Origin: Microcaldota archaeon
Lineage (GTDB): Archaea; Micrarchaeota; Micrarchaeia; Micrarchaeales; Micrarchaeaceae
DNA: 63,801 nucleotides
Assembly (NCBI GenBank): GCA_021801355.1
Contig: JAJYYB010000002.1
Coordinates: 1-63,801 of the forward strand
Direction of reading: 5' to 3'
The notes under the pieces were generated by a model. That model did not search any database. It was not told the DNA's origin and was given only the letters and a program-made list of their open reading frames with translations. Positions 7,444-17,007 of this stretch are shown here, piece after piece; positions within the stretch are counted from its first letter, which is position 1, and each line of letters starts with the position of its first letter. A program made the position numbers and the translations under genes.

Positions 7444-10361
7444 TGGTTAATACAAGATCATTAGGAACGGGAGATATACCGATAAGATTAGCCAAGCAAT
7501 TAACTGACATAGTAAATAAAGAATGGAGGGATGGGAGTCTTATAGAAAAAGTAACTCCAGTTACTAGAGAGTTGATTAAGTTTTGGGATCCTAAAGGAAG
7601 CTTTGCAGATGAAAGAGATTTCAATTTTCATGAGGGACAATGGCAGGCTATATTAAATACGATTTATGCACATGAAATTTTGAAGATAAATAACGTAAAA
7701 GATATTTATATGAGGGTCTATCCTGAATTGCTTGAAGACCTAGACTTAATTGATCTAAAGAAGGAAAAATACAACAACCCTAAATATTGTATCAAGATGG
7801 CAACTGGGACAGGGAAGACGTGGGTGTTGCATGCCTTATTAATATGGCAATATCTCAACAGGAAGCATGAAGAGTCGCTTAGTGGTAGATTTTCAGAGAA
7901 TTTCTTATTGGTCGCGCCGGGAATAATAGTTTATGAGAGATTATTAGACGCTTATGTTGGAAAGAGGACTGAGGACGGTAATAGAGATTTTGATCAATCG
8001 GATTTTATGAGGTATGGAGATTTGTTTATACCTGCCGCATATAAAGAAGAAATTTTTGGGTTTGTTAAGGGCTGCGTTGCACAAAAAGACGAGATCGGGA
8101 AGAAAGTAACCGGAGAAGGATTGATTGCGGTAACTAACTGGCACTTATTAGAAGGAGAAGAAGAGGAGGAAGACGTCGACGAGGCATTGGAGACGCCGGA
8201 GAAGACAGTTAAAAAACTATTACCAATAACTCCGGGGACTTCTGCGGGGCATTCGTTGGCAGAATTGGATAATCAATATTTAGGAGGACGAGAATTGGAA
8301 TACTTGGCGGATTTAGATAATTTGGTGGTGTTTAACGATGAAGCTCATCATCTTGGAGAATTTAAGAACTCGACTGAAACTCTGGAAAAAGAATGGCAAA
8401 AGGCATTAGATATAATAGCAGGAAATAAAGGGGAAAGAATCATGCAGATTGATTTTTCAGCAACGCCTTATACTGTAACTGGAAGCGGCCAGAAAAGGGC
8501 ACTTCATTATTTTCCACATATTATAGTTAATTTTGAATTAGTAGAAGCTATAAGACAAGGGTTAGTCAAGACAGTGGCAATAGACAAAAGAAAGGAAATT
8601 GCTTCAATGCCTTTAGATTTTAAAGCGGAAAAGGAAGGCAGTGAAATAAGAAGCCTGTCTGAGGGGCAAAGAGTAATGCTGCGAGCTGGCATTACAAAAC
8701 TTAAGATTTTAGAAGAAGGATTTACCAAATTGGATAAAAACAAATTTCCGAAAATGTTGGTAATATGTGAGAATACGTTTGTTGTGCCGCATGTCATAGA
8801 TTTTTTGAAACAAGAGGGATATTCAGATGATGAACTAATGGAAGTTCATTCTAATAAGAAGGGTGAGATTGGTGAGGATGAGTGGAACGAGATAAAACAA
8901 AGACTTTTTGATGTTGACAGACACGAAAAACCTAAAATTATTGTTTCTGTTTTGATGCTAAGAGAAGGATTCGATGTGAATAACATTTGTGTTATTGTGC
9001 CGTTGAGGTCGAGTAGTTCATATATATTGTTGGAACAAACAATAGGAAGAGGTTTGCGGTTGATGTGGAGAGAGCCAGAATATGAAGAAACAAAGAGAGA
9101 GAATAGAGAAAAGTTATTGATTAAAAAAGAGGAACCAGATAACTATATGGATATTCTAAGTATTGTTGAACATCCTGCATTTATCGAGTTTTACGACAGA
9201 GTGCTAGAAGGAAATGTTGGGAAAGTTAAGGAACTACCAACTAAAGATAGAGTTGTTGGGGATATAATTAATATTGGATTGAAAGAAAGTTACAAAAAAT
9301 ACGACTTATTCTGGCCATTAATTATACACGACAAAGAAGAAGAAATGGGCGGGATAAATTTATCAATCGAACAATTAGAACAATTTCCAATAAGACTTGA
9401 AGAGTTAAAGCCATTAGTAAAGAGGACGGGCGACATATTTTACGGAGAGGAAATAACAGTCAAGACAAGGTTTGGTGAATATTCGGTAACTGCGGACATA
9501 TTTACAGCAAAAAGTTATAATTCATTTATACAGAAGATAGTAAGCGCGGTGTCCATAGTTCATGTGAAATCTGGAACGAAAAAAAATGCAAAAAGTTTTC
9601 CATTAATCCAGATAAATTCAGCAGTTATTGCTAAATTAACTGACGATTACATAAGACATAAATTATTCGGAGAAGATTTCGACCCGTTGAAAGATAACAA
9701 CTGGAGAGTCTTGCTGATAACACAAGAACGGATAATACAACATATTGTTACAAACATAGCAAAGTCAATATATGATCTACAAAATAACCTAAAAGTGAAT
9801 GAAGCTACAATAATAAAGAGGTACTTTTCGGAAATACCAGAAATAAAAATAAGAGGATCATACGCTTTAAATGTGGCGAAGACGATCTACGACAGGATAG
9901 CATATCCATCAAATAGCGGGGGTTATGAAAGAGATTTTATACAATTTATAGATGGAGATACCAAAGTTCAGGCATTTATGAAGATCAATGAACATTACCA
10001 CGACTTTTCTAATATAATTTACATACGTGATGATGGATTACTGGCGCATTATTATCCTGATTTTATTGTAAAGATTGAAGATAAAACTTATCTTGTAGAA
10101 ACAAAATCTGAAAGAGATATGAATAACCAAAATGTTAAGAGTAAAAGATTGGCTGCTGTGGATTGGGTGGATAAGGTTAATGAACTGAAACCCGAAGATA
10201 GAATGAATTCGACGTGGAGCTATGTGTTACTGGGGCAAAATACTTTCTATAGTATGAGCAAACAAGGGGCAACAACTGAAGAGATATTAGAATATGCAAA
10301 ACTTAATAAATCAAAAATAAAGGGAACACTCAGAGAAAGTTTGGGAGAAAAGGAGTATTGA
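7443..10361 (+). CDS. res: type III restriction-modification system, restriction (Res) subunit
   Basis: This 972-residue helicase-nuclease cleaves DNA with unmethylated sites together with Mod. Superfamily 2 helicase motifs are visible: Walker A MATGTGKTWVLHALL (about residue 119), the DEAH box VVFNDEAHHLG (about 297), motif III DFSATPYTV (about 338) and motif VI EQTIGRGLRL (about 535). The C-terminal nuclease has YPDFIVKIEDKTYLVETKSE (about residues 870-890), the PD...ExK signature. No frameshift is seen, so the R-M pair looks complete. The start overlaps the mod stop by one base, indicating translational coupling. AT-rich like mod. Confidence 0.93.
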   Translation: MVNTRSLGTGDIPIRLAKQLTDIVNKEWRDGSLIEKVTPVTRELIKFWDPKGSFADERDFNFHEGQWQAILNTIYAHEILKINNVKDIYMRVYPELLEDLDLIDLKKEKYNNPKYCIKMATGTGKTWVLHALLIWQYLNRKHEESLSGRFSENFLLVAPGIIVYERLLDAYVGKRTEDGNRDFDQSDFMRYGDLFIPAAYKEEIFGFVKGCVAQKDEIGKKVTGEGLIAVTNWHLLEGEEEEEDVDEALETPEKTVKKLLPITPGTSAGHSLAELDNQYLGGRELEYLADLDNLVVFNDEAHHLGEFKNSTETLEKEWQKALDIIAGNKGERIMQIDFSATPYTVTGSGQKRALHYFPHIIVNFELVEAIRQGLVKTVAIDKRKEIASMPLDFKAEKEGSEIRSLSEGQRVMLRAGITKLKILEEGFTKLDKNKFPKMLVICENTFVVPHVIDFLKQEGYSDDELMEVHSNKKGEIGEDEWNEIKQRLFDVDRHEKPKIIVSVLMLREGFDVNNICVIVPLRSSSSYILLEQTIGRGLRLMWREPEYEETKRENREKLLIKKEEPDNYMDILSIVEHPAFIEFYDRVLEGNVGKVKELPTKDRVVGDIINIGLKESYKKYDLFWPLIIHDKEEEMGGINLSIEQLEQFPIRLEELKPLVKRTGDIFYGEEITVKTRFGEYSVTADIFTAKSYNSFIQKIVSAVSIVHVKSGTKKNAKSFPLIQINSAVIAKLTDDYIRHKLFGEDFDPLKDNNWRVLLITQERIIQHIVTNIAKSIYDLQNNLKVNEATIIKRYFSEIPEIKIRGSYALNVAKTIYDRIAYPSNSGGYERDFIQFIDGDTKVQAFMKINEHYHDFSNIIYIRDDGLLAHYYPDFIVKIEDKTYLVETKSERDMNNQNVKSKRLAAVDWVDKVNELKPEDRMNSTWSYVLLGQNTFYSMSKQGATTEEILEYAKLNKSKIKGTLRESLGEKEY

Positions 10362-10393
10362 AGATGAATTACTGCCGTTGGGCATTGCAGCAC

Positions 10394-10985
10394 GTTGGTG
10401 CGGTAGACCTCGTAAGTGGCGTTGGCCGCACACGAGCCGTCGTAGCTTAGGGTTGTGGGTTACCTGTTTACAAAACCTTTTTACGAAAAGCTTTACCAAA
10501 AAGTCTGGGTGCGTAACCTTTTTGGAAAGGTTAATCGAAAACACTGGGTGCGGTTTCGGCTAGAATCGCACCGTATCTGTTTATATTTCTAAATGCGCTA
10601 TAATCTGTGTGCGAAGACACAGATGTTCGCATTTTTGAAAACAACATCTACGGTGGCTATATGGAAACAAAAGCTAGACGAGAAAGCTACGGTCTCGCAC
10701 CCGTTCGCAACGATGAGGCCGCGGGTGCGATTCCCGCCGAGTCCATCTTTTGCTCTGGCAGGAATTCCGGCGTCAAATCCGCCAGCGGGTCTGGGTGCGA
10801 ATACCAGCTTGTAACCGCACCATATTCATTCATATTTCTAAATGCGGTATGATCTGTGTGCGAAGACGCATACGTTCGCATTTTAAAACAAATGTCTAAC
10901 GACAAGATTCTACGAATCCACACCGTTCGCAATGATGGATACCTTGTTTCAAATTCTGCAGAGTCTATCCAATTATCTCATCAAT
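10394..10985. repeat. structured non-coding region with degenerate ~250-bp tandem duplication
   Basis: There is no convincing gene here. Two copies of a unit can be aligned, one starting near 10567 and one near 10816. Both run CGCACC, then ATATTTCTAAATGCG, then TCTGTGTGCGAAGAC, a hairpin TGCGAA...TTCGCATTT, and later CCGTTCGCAA and GAGTC. The second copy is shorter in the middle. GGTGCG occurs five times (near 10397, 10508, 10547, 10724 and 10794) and its complement CGCACC three times (10567, 10696, 10816), forming several possible hairpins. A separate 7-bp hairpin AACCTTT-TTGG-AAAGGTT lies at 10515-10532. The unit could be a structured RNA, a protein-binding array or the remains of a mobile element; I cannot decide. 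Confidence 0.55.
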
Positions 10986-11539
10986 ACTATCCCAAAATGA
11001 TTCTTTCCTACTTCAAATCTCTTAGTAATTTTGAACTCAGTGAACCACCTAAGATAATCCGTTTCTGACATGCGTATTTTATCTGGGGGACCACAACGTC
11101 TTTCACCACTTTGTTCTATGCCTTTCTTCCAGTCAACTACTATTATCCTTCCCTCGAACTTTAGAATCCTATTGACCTCCGCGCTGGTTTTATGCCTATC
11201 CATGTCGTGGAATGAATTTGCTAGGAAAACTACGTCTACAGATAAAGCAGGAAGTGAGGTTCTTGACGAATCCTCTTCTAAGAATCTTACGGTCTTACCA
11301 TGTATCCTATTTCGCGCTACTGAGAGCATCGCCTTGCTGCTATCTATGCAATAAAGTATAGACGCAAACGGCTTTAACTTCGCAGCGTAGAACCCCGATC
11401 CGCAACCAAGATCCACTATAACTAGCTTATTCGGTCCAATAATATAATTTAGGAAAGCAGCGTTCTCAGAGCGCTTCCTATCATTGCTAAGCAATCGTTG
11501 TGCTGCAACTTCATCCCATACGTGGAGATGATTTCCCAT
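10973..11539 (-). CDS. class I SAM-dependent methyltransferase
   Basis: This 188-residue methyltransferase has a Rossmann fold with a clear AdoMet motif I, VIVDLGCGSGFYAAKL (about residues 40-55). The acidic end of strand 2 is CIDSSKAML, and motifs II/III include EEDSSRTSLP and VDVVFLANSFHDMD. It resembles the UbiE/Methyltransf_11 group; the substrate cannot be told. A TATA-like TTTATAAAA on the opposite strand lies about 25 bases before the ATG, so the transcript is probably leaderless. It is monocistronic; its 3' end reaches into the edge of the repeat-rich region. Confidence 0.85.
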   Translation of the reverse strand: MGNHLHVWDEVAAQRLLSNDRKRSENAAFLNYIIGPNKLVIVDLGCGSGFYAAKLKPFASILYCIDSSKAMLSVARNRIHGKTVRFLEEDSSRTSLPALSVDVVFLANSFHDMDRHKTSAEVNRILKFEGRIIVVDWKKGIEQSGERRCGPPDKIRMSETDYLRWFTEFKITKRFEVGKNHFGIVLMR

Positions 11540-11852
11540 GGTTATTCGAGGGTGTTAAAATTTATAAAAGTTCCTGAACTCATGCTGTGTTGGATAATCC
11601 CCCCCCCAACTAAATCGACTCATATCCAAACACAGGAATTAATTTGGCCAACAAGTTAAGGCCAACAAGCAAGTGCTCTAGAAAAATGAATAGGCCATCA
11701 TCCTATGCACTACCAAATTTACGGTTGCATAACTTCTACACATAAGACGCAAAACTAATGCTAGAATAATGCAGCATAATATGCAGTATAATGATAAGTT
11801 CAAAGTTCAGTAAGTTTTATAGATTTTCAACACAATCTTGAATCATATAACC
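11540..11852. promoter_or_regulatory. divergent promoter region between methyltransferase and NicO-like transporter
   Basis: This gap separates two genes facing away from each other. For the minus-strand gene the TATA-like TTTATAAAA is at 11561-11569. For the plus-strand gene AGTTTTATAGA near 11812-11822 is a candidate TATA box about 35 bases before ATG 11853. Between them lie a run of nine C (11599-11607) and a short direct repeat GGCCAACAAG near 11645 and 11661. No RNA gene is seen. Confidence 0.45.
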
Positions 11853-12836
11853 ATGAATAAAAAATGGTATGTAATTGCAGCAGTAATAGCCGTAGTATTT
11901 ATACTAGCCATAATATTACTACGCTACGCCTTCCCCCAGCTCAACTTATCTACCATACTTAATCCTACGGTGAAACTCACACTTATAGAGATACTTATAA
12001 TAGCGTTCATACTTGGCGTACTGCATGGGATTACCCCAGATGAGCATACGTGGCCTATAACCTTCAGCTATGCAATTGGCAGTTATAGCACACGCAAAGG
12101 CATGAAAGCAGGATTCTCTTTCTCGCTGGGCTTTACCATCCAAAGAGCATTTCTTACTACTCTCGGATTCCTTGGCTTGGCTGCATTCTACAAAGAGTAC
12201 AATCTTGACGGTCCGGTATACGTGCTAGTTGGCGTTGCTATGACAGTGGTAGGGATGTATATGCTGAACAAAAAGATTGACATCCACATACCATTTGACA
12301 GGCTATTAATGAGTGAGCATCATTCGGTAAAATCAGAACGCGTTCAAATGCATGACATAAAGCCCAAGGTTGCCATAGTACACGGATTAATAGCAGGATT
12401 TGGTTTCGGTGCATATGCTACGGTGATAACTTTTATACTAGCGCCCCAAGTTCCTAGCTTGATATACGCTCCATTACCTGGTATCATGTTCGGGCTTGGC
12501 ACAATGACAATGCAAATAATATTCGGAGCTATATTTGCTAACTTTGCAAGAGTCAAAAAATTAAGCGAAGATCAGGTGAAGTATGTAGGAAGAAAGACGG
12601 CTGGAAGGACCCTTTTTTACGGGGGAATAGCATTTGCCGTGATAGGTGCACTCATAGTATTGTTTCCGATAATAGATAACATTGCCATAAGCACAGGCAA
12701 TCCAATACCAAACCTTAGTTCGATTGGCATATCAACAGTGCTTGTGCTTTTGGTTGTTGGTGTGATAGGGATAGGGAGTTTGATATCCGGCATACGTGAA
12801 GCGCTAAAACTCAACAATGGGCACAAAATTGATTAG
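11853..12836 (+). CDS. polytopic membrane transporter, NicO/UreH-like
   Basis: This 327-residue membrane protein has about eight predicted segments. After an N-terminal segment (VIAAVIAVVFILAIILL) it shows LGVLHGITPDEHTWPITFSYAIG, with HGITPDEH matching the H-x4-D-x-H type motif of nickel/cobalt transporters of the NicO/RcnA superfamily. The loop after residue 140 carries several His (MSEHHSVKSE), which could bind metal. The metal-exporter role is inference. The open frame begins at a TTG 15 bases earlier, but ATG 11853 gives a natural start (MNKKWYVIA). It has its own promoter and no operon partners. Confidence 0.65.
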   Translation: MNKKWYVIAAVIAVVFILAIILLRYAFPQLNLSTILNPTVKLTLIEILIIAFILGVLHGITPDEHTWPITFSYAIGSYSTRKGMKAGFSFSLGFTIQRAFLTTLGFLGLAAFYKEYNLDGPVYVLVGVAMTVVGMYMLNKKIDIHIPFDRLLMSEHHSVKSERVQMHDIKPKVAIVHGLIAGFGFGAYATVITFILAPQVPSLIYAPLPGIMFGLGTMTMQIIFGAIFANFARVKKLSEDQVKYVGRKTAGRTLFYGGIAFAVIGALIVLFPIIDNIAISTGNPIPNLSSIGISTVLVLLVVGVIGIGSLISGIREALKLNNGHKID

Positions 12837-13018
12837 TATGGATTTGAAGGGCCTGCGCAAAGCTTATTGACGGTGAACGCCGCCATTAAACACTATCGTT
12901 TGTACATTGGACTTTGAACTCCGTTGCTGACGTTTGTCGAGTCAAAAATGTGTAGCTACAAGCGCAAGCCAGAAAATATAGATCACACGTTGCGCGTTAT
13001 TGCAGCAGCATTGGAACA

Positions 13019-14239
13019 TCAGCTATTCGTCCTGAGATGGGATACAAAAGATAGGTCGAGCTTTCCGGAAGCCGCCTTGCGTACGTAGTCTTCCGAATCT
13101 GCAGCCAGTTTCTCCAGCACATACCTCGGCGTGCTGCTGTTGGTGGCAACTGCGTATCTCACGCGCCAGTCTTTATCAGAAGAGAGTTTCTGCAGGGTCG
13201 GTACAGTGGCGTTGTTGTTGGAAGCAACGCCATATCTCACTGAAATAGCCCTGTCCGTAGCGAGTTTTTCCAGAATTGTACCATTCACGCCACTGTTCAC
13301 CGCCACTTCATACCTTACCATTTCATCGCGATCGGTTGACAGCTTTGCCAGTATGTGTAACGGCGTTCTGTGGCTGGTTGCAATCGAAGCCCTGACGTCC
13401 GGCTTGGCGTCTGACACTAGAATGCCGAGTATATCTTCAGTTACATTGGCATTGCCTACCACTGCGCGTCTTATTCCGCTATCCCGGTCTTTCGCTAGCG
13501 TCTTAAGCGTTTTTATATCTGTATTACTGTTCTCCGCTACGGCGTAGCGCACCCACATCTCCTTATCATTTGCCAGTTCGTTAAGCACCCACTTGGCAGT
13601 ATACTTATTCTCCGCTATCGCGAACCGCATGCGCCAGTCTTTGTCATCTATTAAGTCTTTCTCATCAACAAACAGCTTGTCCTGGATTGCTTGTGGTGTG
13701 TTATAGTTGGTAAGCACTGCATACCTTACGAAAGGCTCCGGGTCTTCGGCAAGCCATGTCAGCGTAGCCTTGGATGCGTTCTGGTTCTTCGCGACCTCGT
13801 AGCGTACCATGGCCTCGCTATCCCTAGCCAGTCTGTTAAGCAGGCGTTCTGGAACTCTTACGTTCTGCGCTACGCCACGCCTTACTTCGTAATCACTGTC
13901 ACCTGCAAGCTCATCCAGCAGTGCCTCAGTTATCTTCGGGTGGCGGGAAACAGCGTATCTTACACTGAACTCCGGATCCTTAGAGAGCGTCTGGAGTATG
14001 GACACGGTGGCATTCCTGTTAGTGGCTACAGATCCGCGCACGAGCCAGAATTCGGCTTGTGTTAAGGCCTTTAAGAATTCCTCGGGGCTCATCCTGTTAT
14101 AAGCCACTGCTAACTGCATCTCTTTCTTCGCCCTGAGTAAATCTATCAATACCTTCGCTTCGTTACGGGAAACTAATCCAGATTCTTCTGAGCCACCGGA
14201 AGTTTTTGCAGCGCCATCTACGGCTTTATATATTGTCAT
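13019..14239 (-). CDS. leucine-rich-repeat-variant (LRV) protein
   Basis: This 406-residue protein is built almost wholly of about twelve tandem repeats of ~24 residues, from about residue 70 to 395. The consensus is VRYAVAxNxNTPxxxLxxLAxD, typical of the LRV alpha/3-10-helix solenoid. A four-cysteine iron-sulfur cluster is known at the N-terminus of some LRV proteins, but there is none here: the N-terminal 60 residues are charged and lack cysteines. Such solenoids usually bind proteins; the partner is unknown. One repeat (about residues 182-200) carries an insertion (FVDEKDLIDDKDWR). It stands alone, and a MITE lies about 60 bases upstream of its start. Confidence 0.85.
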   Translation of the reverse strand: MTIYKAVDGAAKTSGGSEESGLVSRNEAKVLIDLLRAKKEMQLAVAYNRMSPEEFLKALTQAEFWLVRGSVATNRNATVSILQTLSKDPEFSVRYAVSRHPKITEALLDELAGDSDYEVRRGVAQNVRVPERLLNRLARDSEAMVRYEVAKNQNASKATLTWLAEDPEPFVRYAVLTNYNTPQAIQDKLFVDEKDLIDDKDWRMRFAIAENKYTAKWVLNELANDKEMWVRYAVAENSNTDIKTLKTLAKDRDSGIRRAVVGNANVTEDILGILVSDAKPDVRASIATSHRTPLHILAKLSTDRDEMVRYEVAVNSGVNGTILEKLATDRAISVRYGVASNNNATVPTLQKLSSDKDWRVRYAVATNSSTPRYVLEKLAADSEDYVRKAASGKLDLSFVSHLRTNS

Positions 14240-14297
14240 GCCCTCGATATAAATATTACTTTAATATATTTAATGCTTTCATTGGCTTCTGAAATTA

Positions 14298-14406
14298 TAG
14301 GAAGTTGACAAATCGTTTTGCATCGAGGAAACATGGTCGCAAGATTTTCCATACCTATGAAATCCCTTCGATAAAATATTCCATAAATTCAAATGTCAAC
14401 TTCCTA
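14298..14406. mobile_element. MITE copy 1 (109 bp)
   Basis: The element begins TAGGAAGTTGACA and ends TGTCAACTTCCTA, perfect inverted repeats. It is flanked by the direct repeat TTCTGAAATTA (14287-14297 and 14407-14417), probably the target duplication. The interior is nearly identical to the copies at 23998 and 35651. It has no coding capacity. It was inserted next to the end of an IS remnant with a related terminal sequence (AGGGACTTGACATTT at 14417). Confidence 0.9.
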
Positions 14407-14416
14407 TTCTGAAATT

Positions 14417-14690
14417 AGGGACTTGACATTTACCTTCAATCACCTTGTCAAACCAATTCGGTCACATAACGTACCTTATTGCGTATGCAAGAAGGCAGGA
14501 AAACACGTGTGTTGAGTTTTTTTTATCCCCCACAAACCTATTCTTTGCCATGCAAAACGCCTCCTTGAGTCTTGAGAAGATGCGTTCTACCGCCCCTCGC
14601 CTTCCGTAGTCAGAATCCTTCGGAGTTTCGGACTGTCTACTAGATGCATATAGCACTTGTTGCACACTATTCGGAAATAAAACGTGTTAA
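14417..14690 (-). mobile_element. remnant of an IS5-like insertion sequence
   Basis: A terminal sequence AGGGACTTGACATTT (14417-14431) resembles the MITE ends (AGGAAGTTGACA) and the right end of the 24132-24274 element. It is followed on the minus strand by the last 67 codons of a transposase. No matching second end is seen, so the element is truncated, its 5' part being lost near 14665-14690 where the K+ channel upstream region begins. A full copy elsewhere in the genome could mobilise the MITEs. Confidence 0.7.
14462..14665 (-). pseudogene. C-terminal fragment of an IS5/IS4-type DDE transposase
   Basis: The 67-residue frame reads RRGAVERIFSRLKEAF then HVFSCLLAYAIRYVM. This matches the C-terminal region of IS5-like transposases, where the conserved E of VERIFSRLK is the last catalytic acid. 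The rest of the enzyme, including both aspartates, is missing, so it cannot be active. The frame ends 30 bases before the IS terminus. Confidence 0.75.
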
Positions 14691-14740
14691 ATGAGAAAGG
14701 CTTATATCTTATTTTACTAATATCAGATGTTGGAGATTCT

Positions 14741-15517
14741 GTGCGCATAGCCAATAGGAAGATAATTTTCTACATATTTGCAATAGCTGCTGTGCTAGCA
14801 TATGGCGTGATAGGCACCTATGTGTTGGGGCAATGGAACAATTTCAACGTAAAGATAAATTCATGGAACGAAGCGCTATACTTCACAATAGTCACCATAT
14901 CGACTGTCGGATATGGCGACATAGTGCCGATTACCAACACTGCACGCGACTTTGTAATAGTTTTAATAATTTCAGGTCTGAGTATATTCCTAAGCGCTTT
15001 GACTGTGCTTTCGGGTGAATTTATGGGTGCCAGGTTAGAACATTTATATACTGGTATGTCTGCCATAGACAGGAAAAGGTTCAGCAATCATATAGTGTTA
15101 GTGGGTTTTAACACCACAAACCAGTTAGTCGCGCGCGAACTCATGAATCAGAAAAGTAATTTCATAATAATAACTAGGGATAAGGCCACGGCAGAGGAGC
15201 TTAGGAAAGACGGATATCCTGCTTACCTGGTGGACTATACGCAGCGGACTGATCTCATGAGGTTCAACTTAGATAAGGCAAGGGACATAGTAGTGGACTT
15301 AAAAGACAATTCAGAAACCGTTTATGTGGTCTTGATAATAAGGAAGATTGCTTCGAAGGCAATGCTATCTGTAGTTGCACCTACACCTGAGGCAGAGATG
15401 CATCTTTCGGATCTGAACGTAGATACTATTATAAGTCCGGTGCGCATGGCTGCAAATATGTTATCACATGTGCTTGATAGGGATGACAAAAAGGTTACGA
15501 GTAAGCCATACAAATGA
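14741..15517 (+). CDS. two-TM potassium channel with RCK (TrkA-N) domain
   Basis: This 258-residue MthK-like channel has TM1 (IIFYIFAIAAVLAYGVIGTYV), a pore helix with the selectivity filter STVGYGD, TM2 (FVIVLIISGLSIFLSAL) and a cytoplasmic Rossmann RCK domain (HIVLVGFNTTNQLVARELM). The glycine pattern of the nucleotide motif is reduced (GFNTTN), which suggests a different ligand. I start it at GTG 14741 because GGAG lies five bases upstream; an earlier in-frame GTG at 14684 would add 19 residues that overlap IS-remnant sequence. The RCK-C subdomain seems absent. Confidence 0.88.
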   Translation: MRIANRKIIFYIFAIAAVLAYGVIGTYVLGQWNNFNVKINSWNEALYFTIVTISTVGYGDIVPITNTARDFVIVLIISGLSIFLSALTVLSGEFMGARLEHLYTGMSAIDRKRFSNHIVLVGFNTTNQLVARELMNQKSNFIIITRDKATAEELRKDGYPAYLVDYTQRTDLMRFNLDKARDIVVDLKDNSETVYVVLIIRKIASKAMLSVVAPTPEAEMHLSDLNVDTIISPVRMAANMLSHVLDRDDKKVTSKPYK

Positions 15518-15681
15518 GTGCCTAATGTCCAAACCATGGAACTCCTGCACGTAATTTGTCATTATGCTTTTGGTTCTAATACTATATAACACACTAAATT
15601 ACATTATCGAGGACAAAAAGGATTTCAGGAAAGCAGCATCGAATCGTCTTAAATCGTTTTAATAGCACCATAATACAATGT

Positions 15682-17007
15682 CTAATGCTTTTTTACTGGT
15701 TCATCCCTATTGAGCAGCTTCCAGTAAATTACACCGCTCACAGACATGAAAATTCCGCCTATTGCGATGGGAAGCGACAAGAATGAAGGCAAAGCCTCAG
15801 ATAGAAATCCAGAAAGGCCGACGCTTGCCTGCGGCAGCTGTATCGACATTCCCATTACCGCACTCGCAGTGCCATAATCCTGGTTATTTACACCACCTAT
15901 ATTTATCGCTGATCTGAGTGGTGCTCCAATGCCTATAAACATCGCATATACTGAATACAGCATACTCAAGAGCAACAATCCGAATTCTGCACCATATGGT
16001 ATAGCTATACCTATGGATATTACGAATGCAATCAGTACCATTGCCACACCCTGCATCGCCCTTACTATAGATGCTACCTTAAGGGTATTCACCTTTTTCC
16101 TGTATATCAATCTGGACATATAGAACGAAGCCATAGCGATTATAATGTAACTGGCTCCGAACATATAACCAATGAATTGCGATGCGGTTGAGGCATCCAA
16201 TGCGTAAGATTTTGCCACAATGGCAGGCAGTATAGGGATAGCAAGTCCGACCCCTATACCTGCAAATATCTGGGATGCCATTACCTTGAAAATATGAGGC
16301 GAGGACTCCTTCTTGATGAAGAGCGCCTGCTTCTTCTCAGTTTTTGCAGTCTCTTTAATGAAGAAGAGGCTAAGCATGGATAGAAACATAAGCAGCATAC
16401 ATATGGCGAACATATACCTGAAGGCGAGCGCGGCTGATTGCAGCTCTGCAAAACCATATTGGTGTAAGACGTTTGTGAGCGTTCCCTGCAACGCCAATAG
16501 GAGGCTGCCTAATATAGATCCTATAGCGGCCATAGTGAATATCCTGCTGAGTCTGTGTACTCTATCATTCTGGTCCTTCCAGTTGTTTGCGACTAGTGCC
16601 TGCTGCCCGGCAGAAAACGCACCCCTCATTCCACCTGCGGTGCTTATACCGGCAAGCATGGCGGATATTACGACAATTGTCAGCATCAAGCTTGCGTTGT
16701 CAGTAACAAATGTTGAAATAGTAAGCCCTGTCAAGCCTAAAAGTGGTAGCACTTCCGCAATAATCATTGTATTGCCATATCCTATCCTATCTCCTAGCAT
16801 GCCAAATATGAAAGACGTTAGCGAAACGAATAGTATTATGACAAAATACGTCGCACTAACGCCTATCAAATCCTGATTCAATACGAATACAAGATACAAA
16901 GGTAACGCCGAAGTGGTGAATGATATTGCAATACTCCTAATGGTGCGTGATGCAAGCAAGTACTTAAATGAATCATTTATCTCTTTAACCGTATATTTCC
17001 CAATCAT
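15682..17007 (-). CDS. MFS transporter
   Basis: This 441-residue protein has about twelve hydrophobic segments. Between TM2 and TM3 the loop reads GMLGDRIGYGNT, the major-facilitator motif G-x-L-x-D-R-x-G. An N-terminal cytoplasmic helix precedes TM1 (FTTSALPLYLVFVL). The central loop is basic and charged (KETAKTEKKQALFIKKESS), separating two six-TM halves. The substrate is unknown; general similarity is to drug or sugar efflux members. It appears monocistronic. The upstream 300 bases contain no gene. Confidence 0.85.
   Translation of the reverse strand: MIGKYTVKEINDSFKYLLASRTIRSIAISFTTSALPLYLVFVLNQDLIGVSATYFVIILFVSLTSFIFGMLGDRIGYGNTMIIAEVLPLLGLTGLTISTFVTDNASLMLTIVVISAMLAGISTAGGMRGAFSAGQQALVANNWKDQNDRVHRLSRIFTMAAIGSILGSLLLALQGTLTNVLHQYGFAELQSAALAFRYMFAICMLLMFLSMLSLFFIKETAKTEKKQALFIKKESSPHIFKVMASQIFAGIGVGLAIPILPAIVAKSYALDASTASQFIGYMFGASYIIIAMASFYMSRLIYRKKVNTLKVASIVRAMQGVAMVLIAFVISIGIAIPYGAEFGLLLLSMLYSVYAMFIGIGAPLRSAINIGGVNNQDYGTASAVMGMSIQLPQASVGLSGFLSEALPSFLSLPIAIGGIFMSVSGVIYWKLLNRDEPVKKH

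Noticed and set aside
10427-10465. GCCGTCGTAGCTTAG resembling the 5' end of a tRNA
   Set aside because: The sequence that follows does not fold into anticodon and T arms within a normal length.
10720-10750. T-arm-like sequence GCGGG-TGCGATT-CCCGC, suggesting a tRNA 3' half
   Set aside because: No matching acceptor strand, D-arm or anticodon arm could be found upstream, even allowing an intron; the stem fits better as part of the GGTGCG inverted-repeat cluster.
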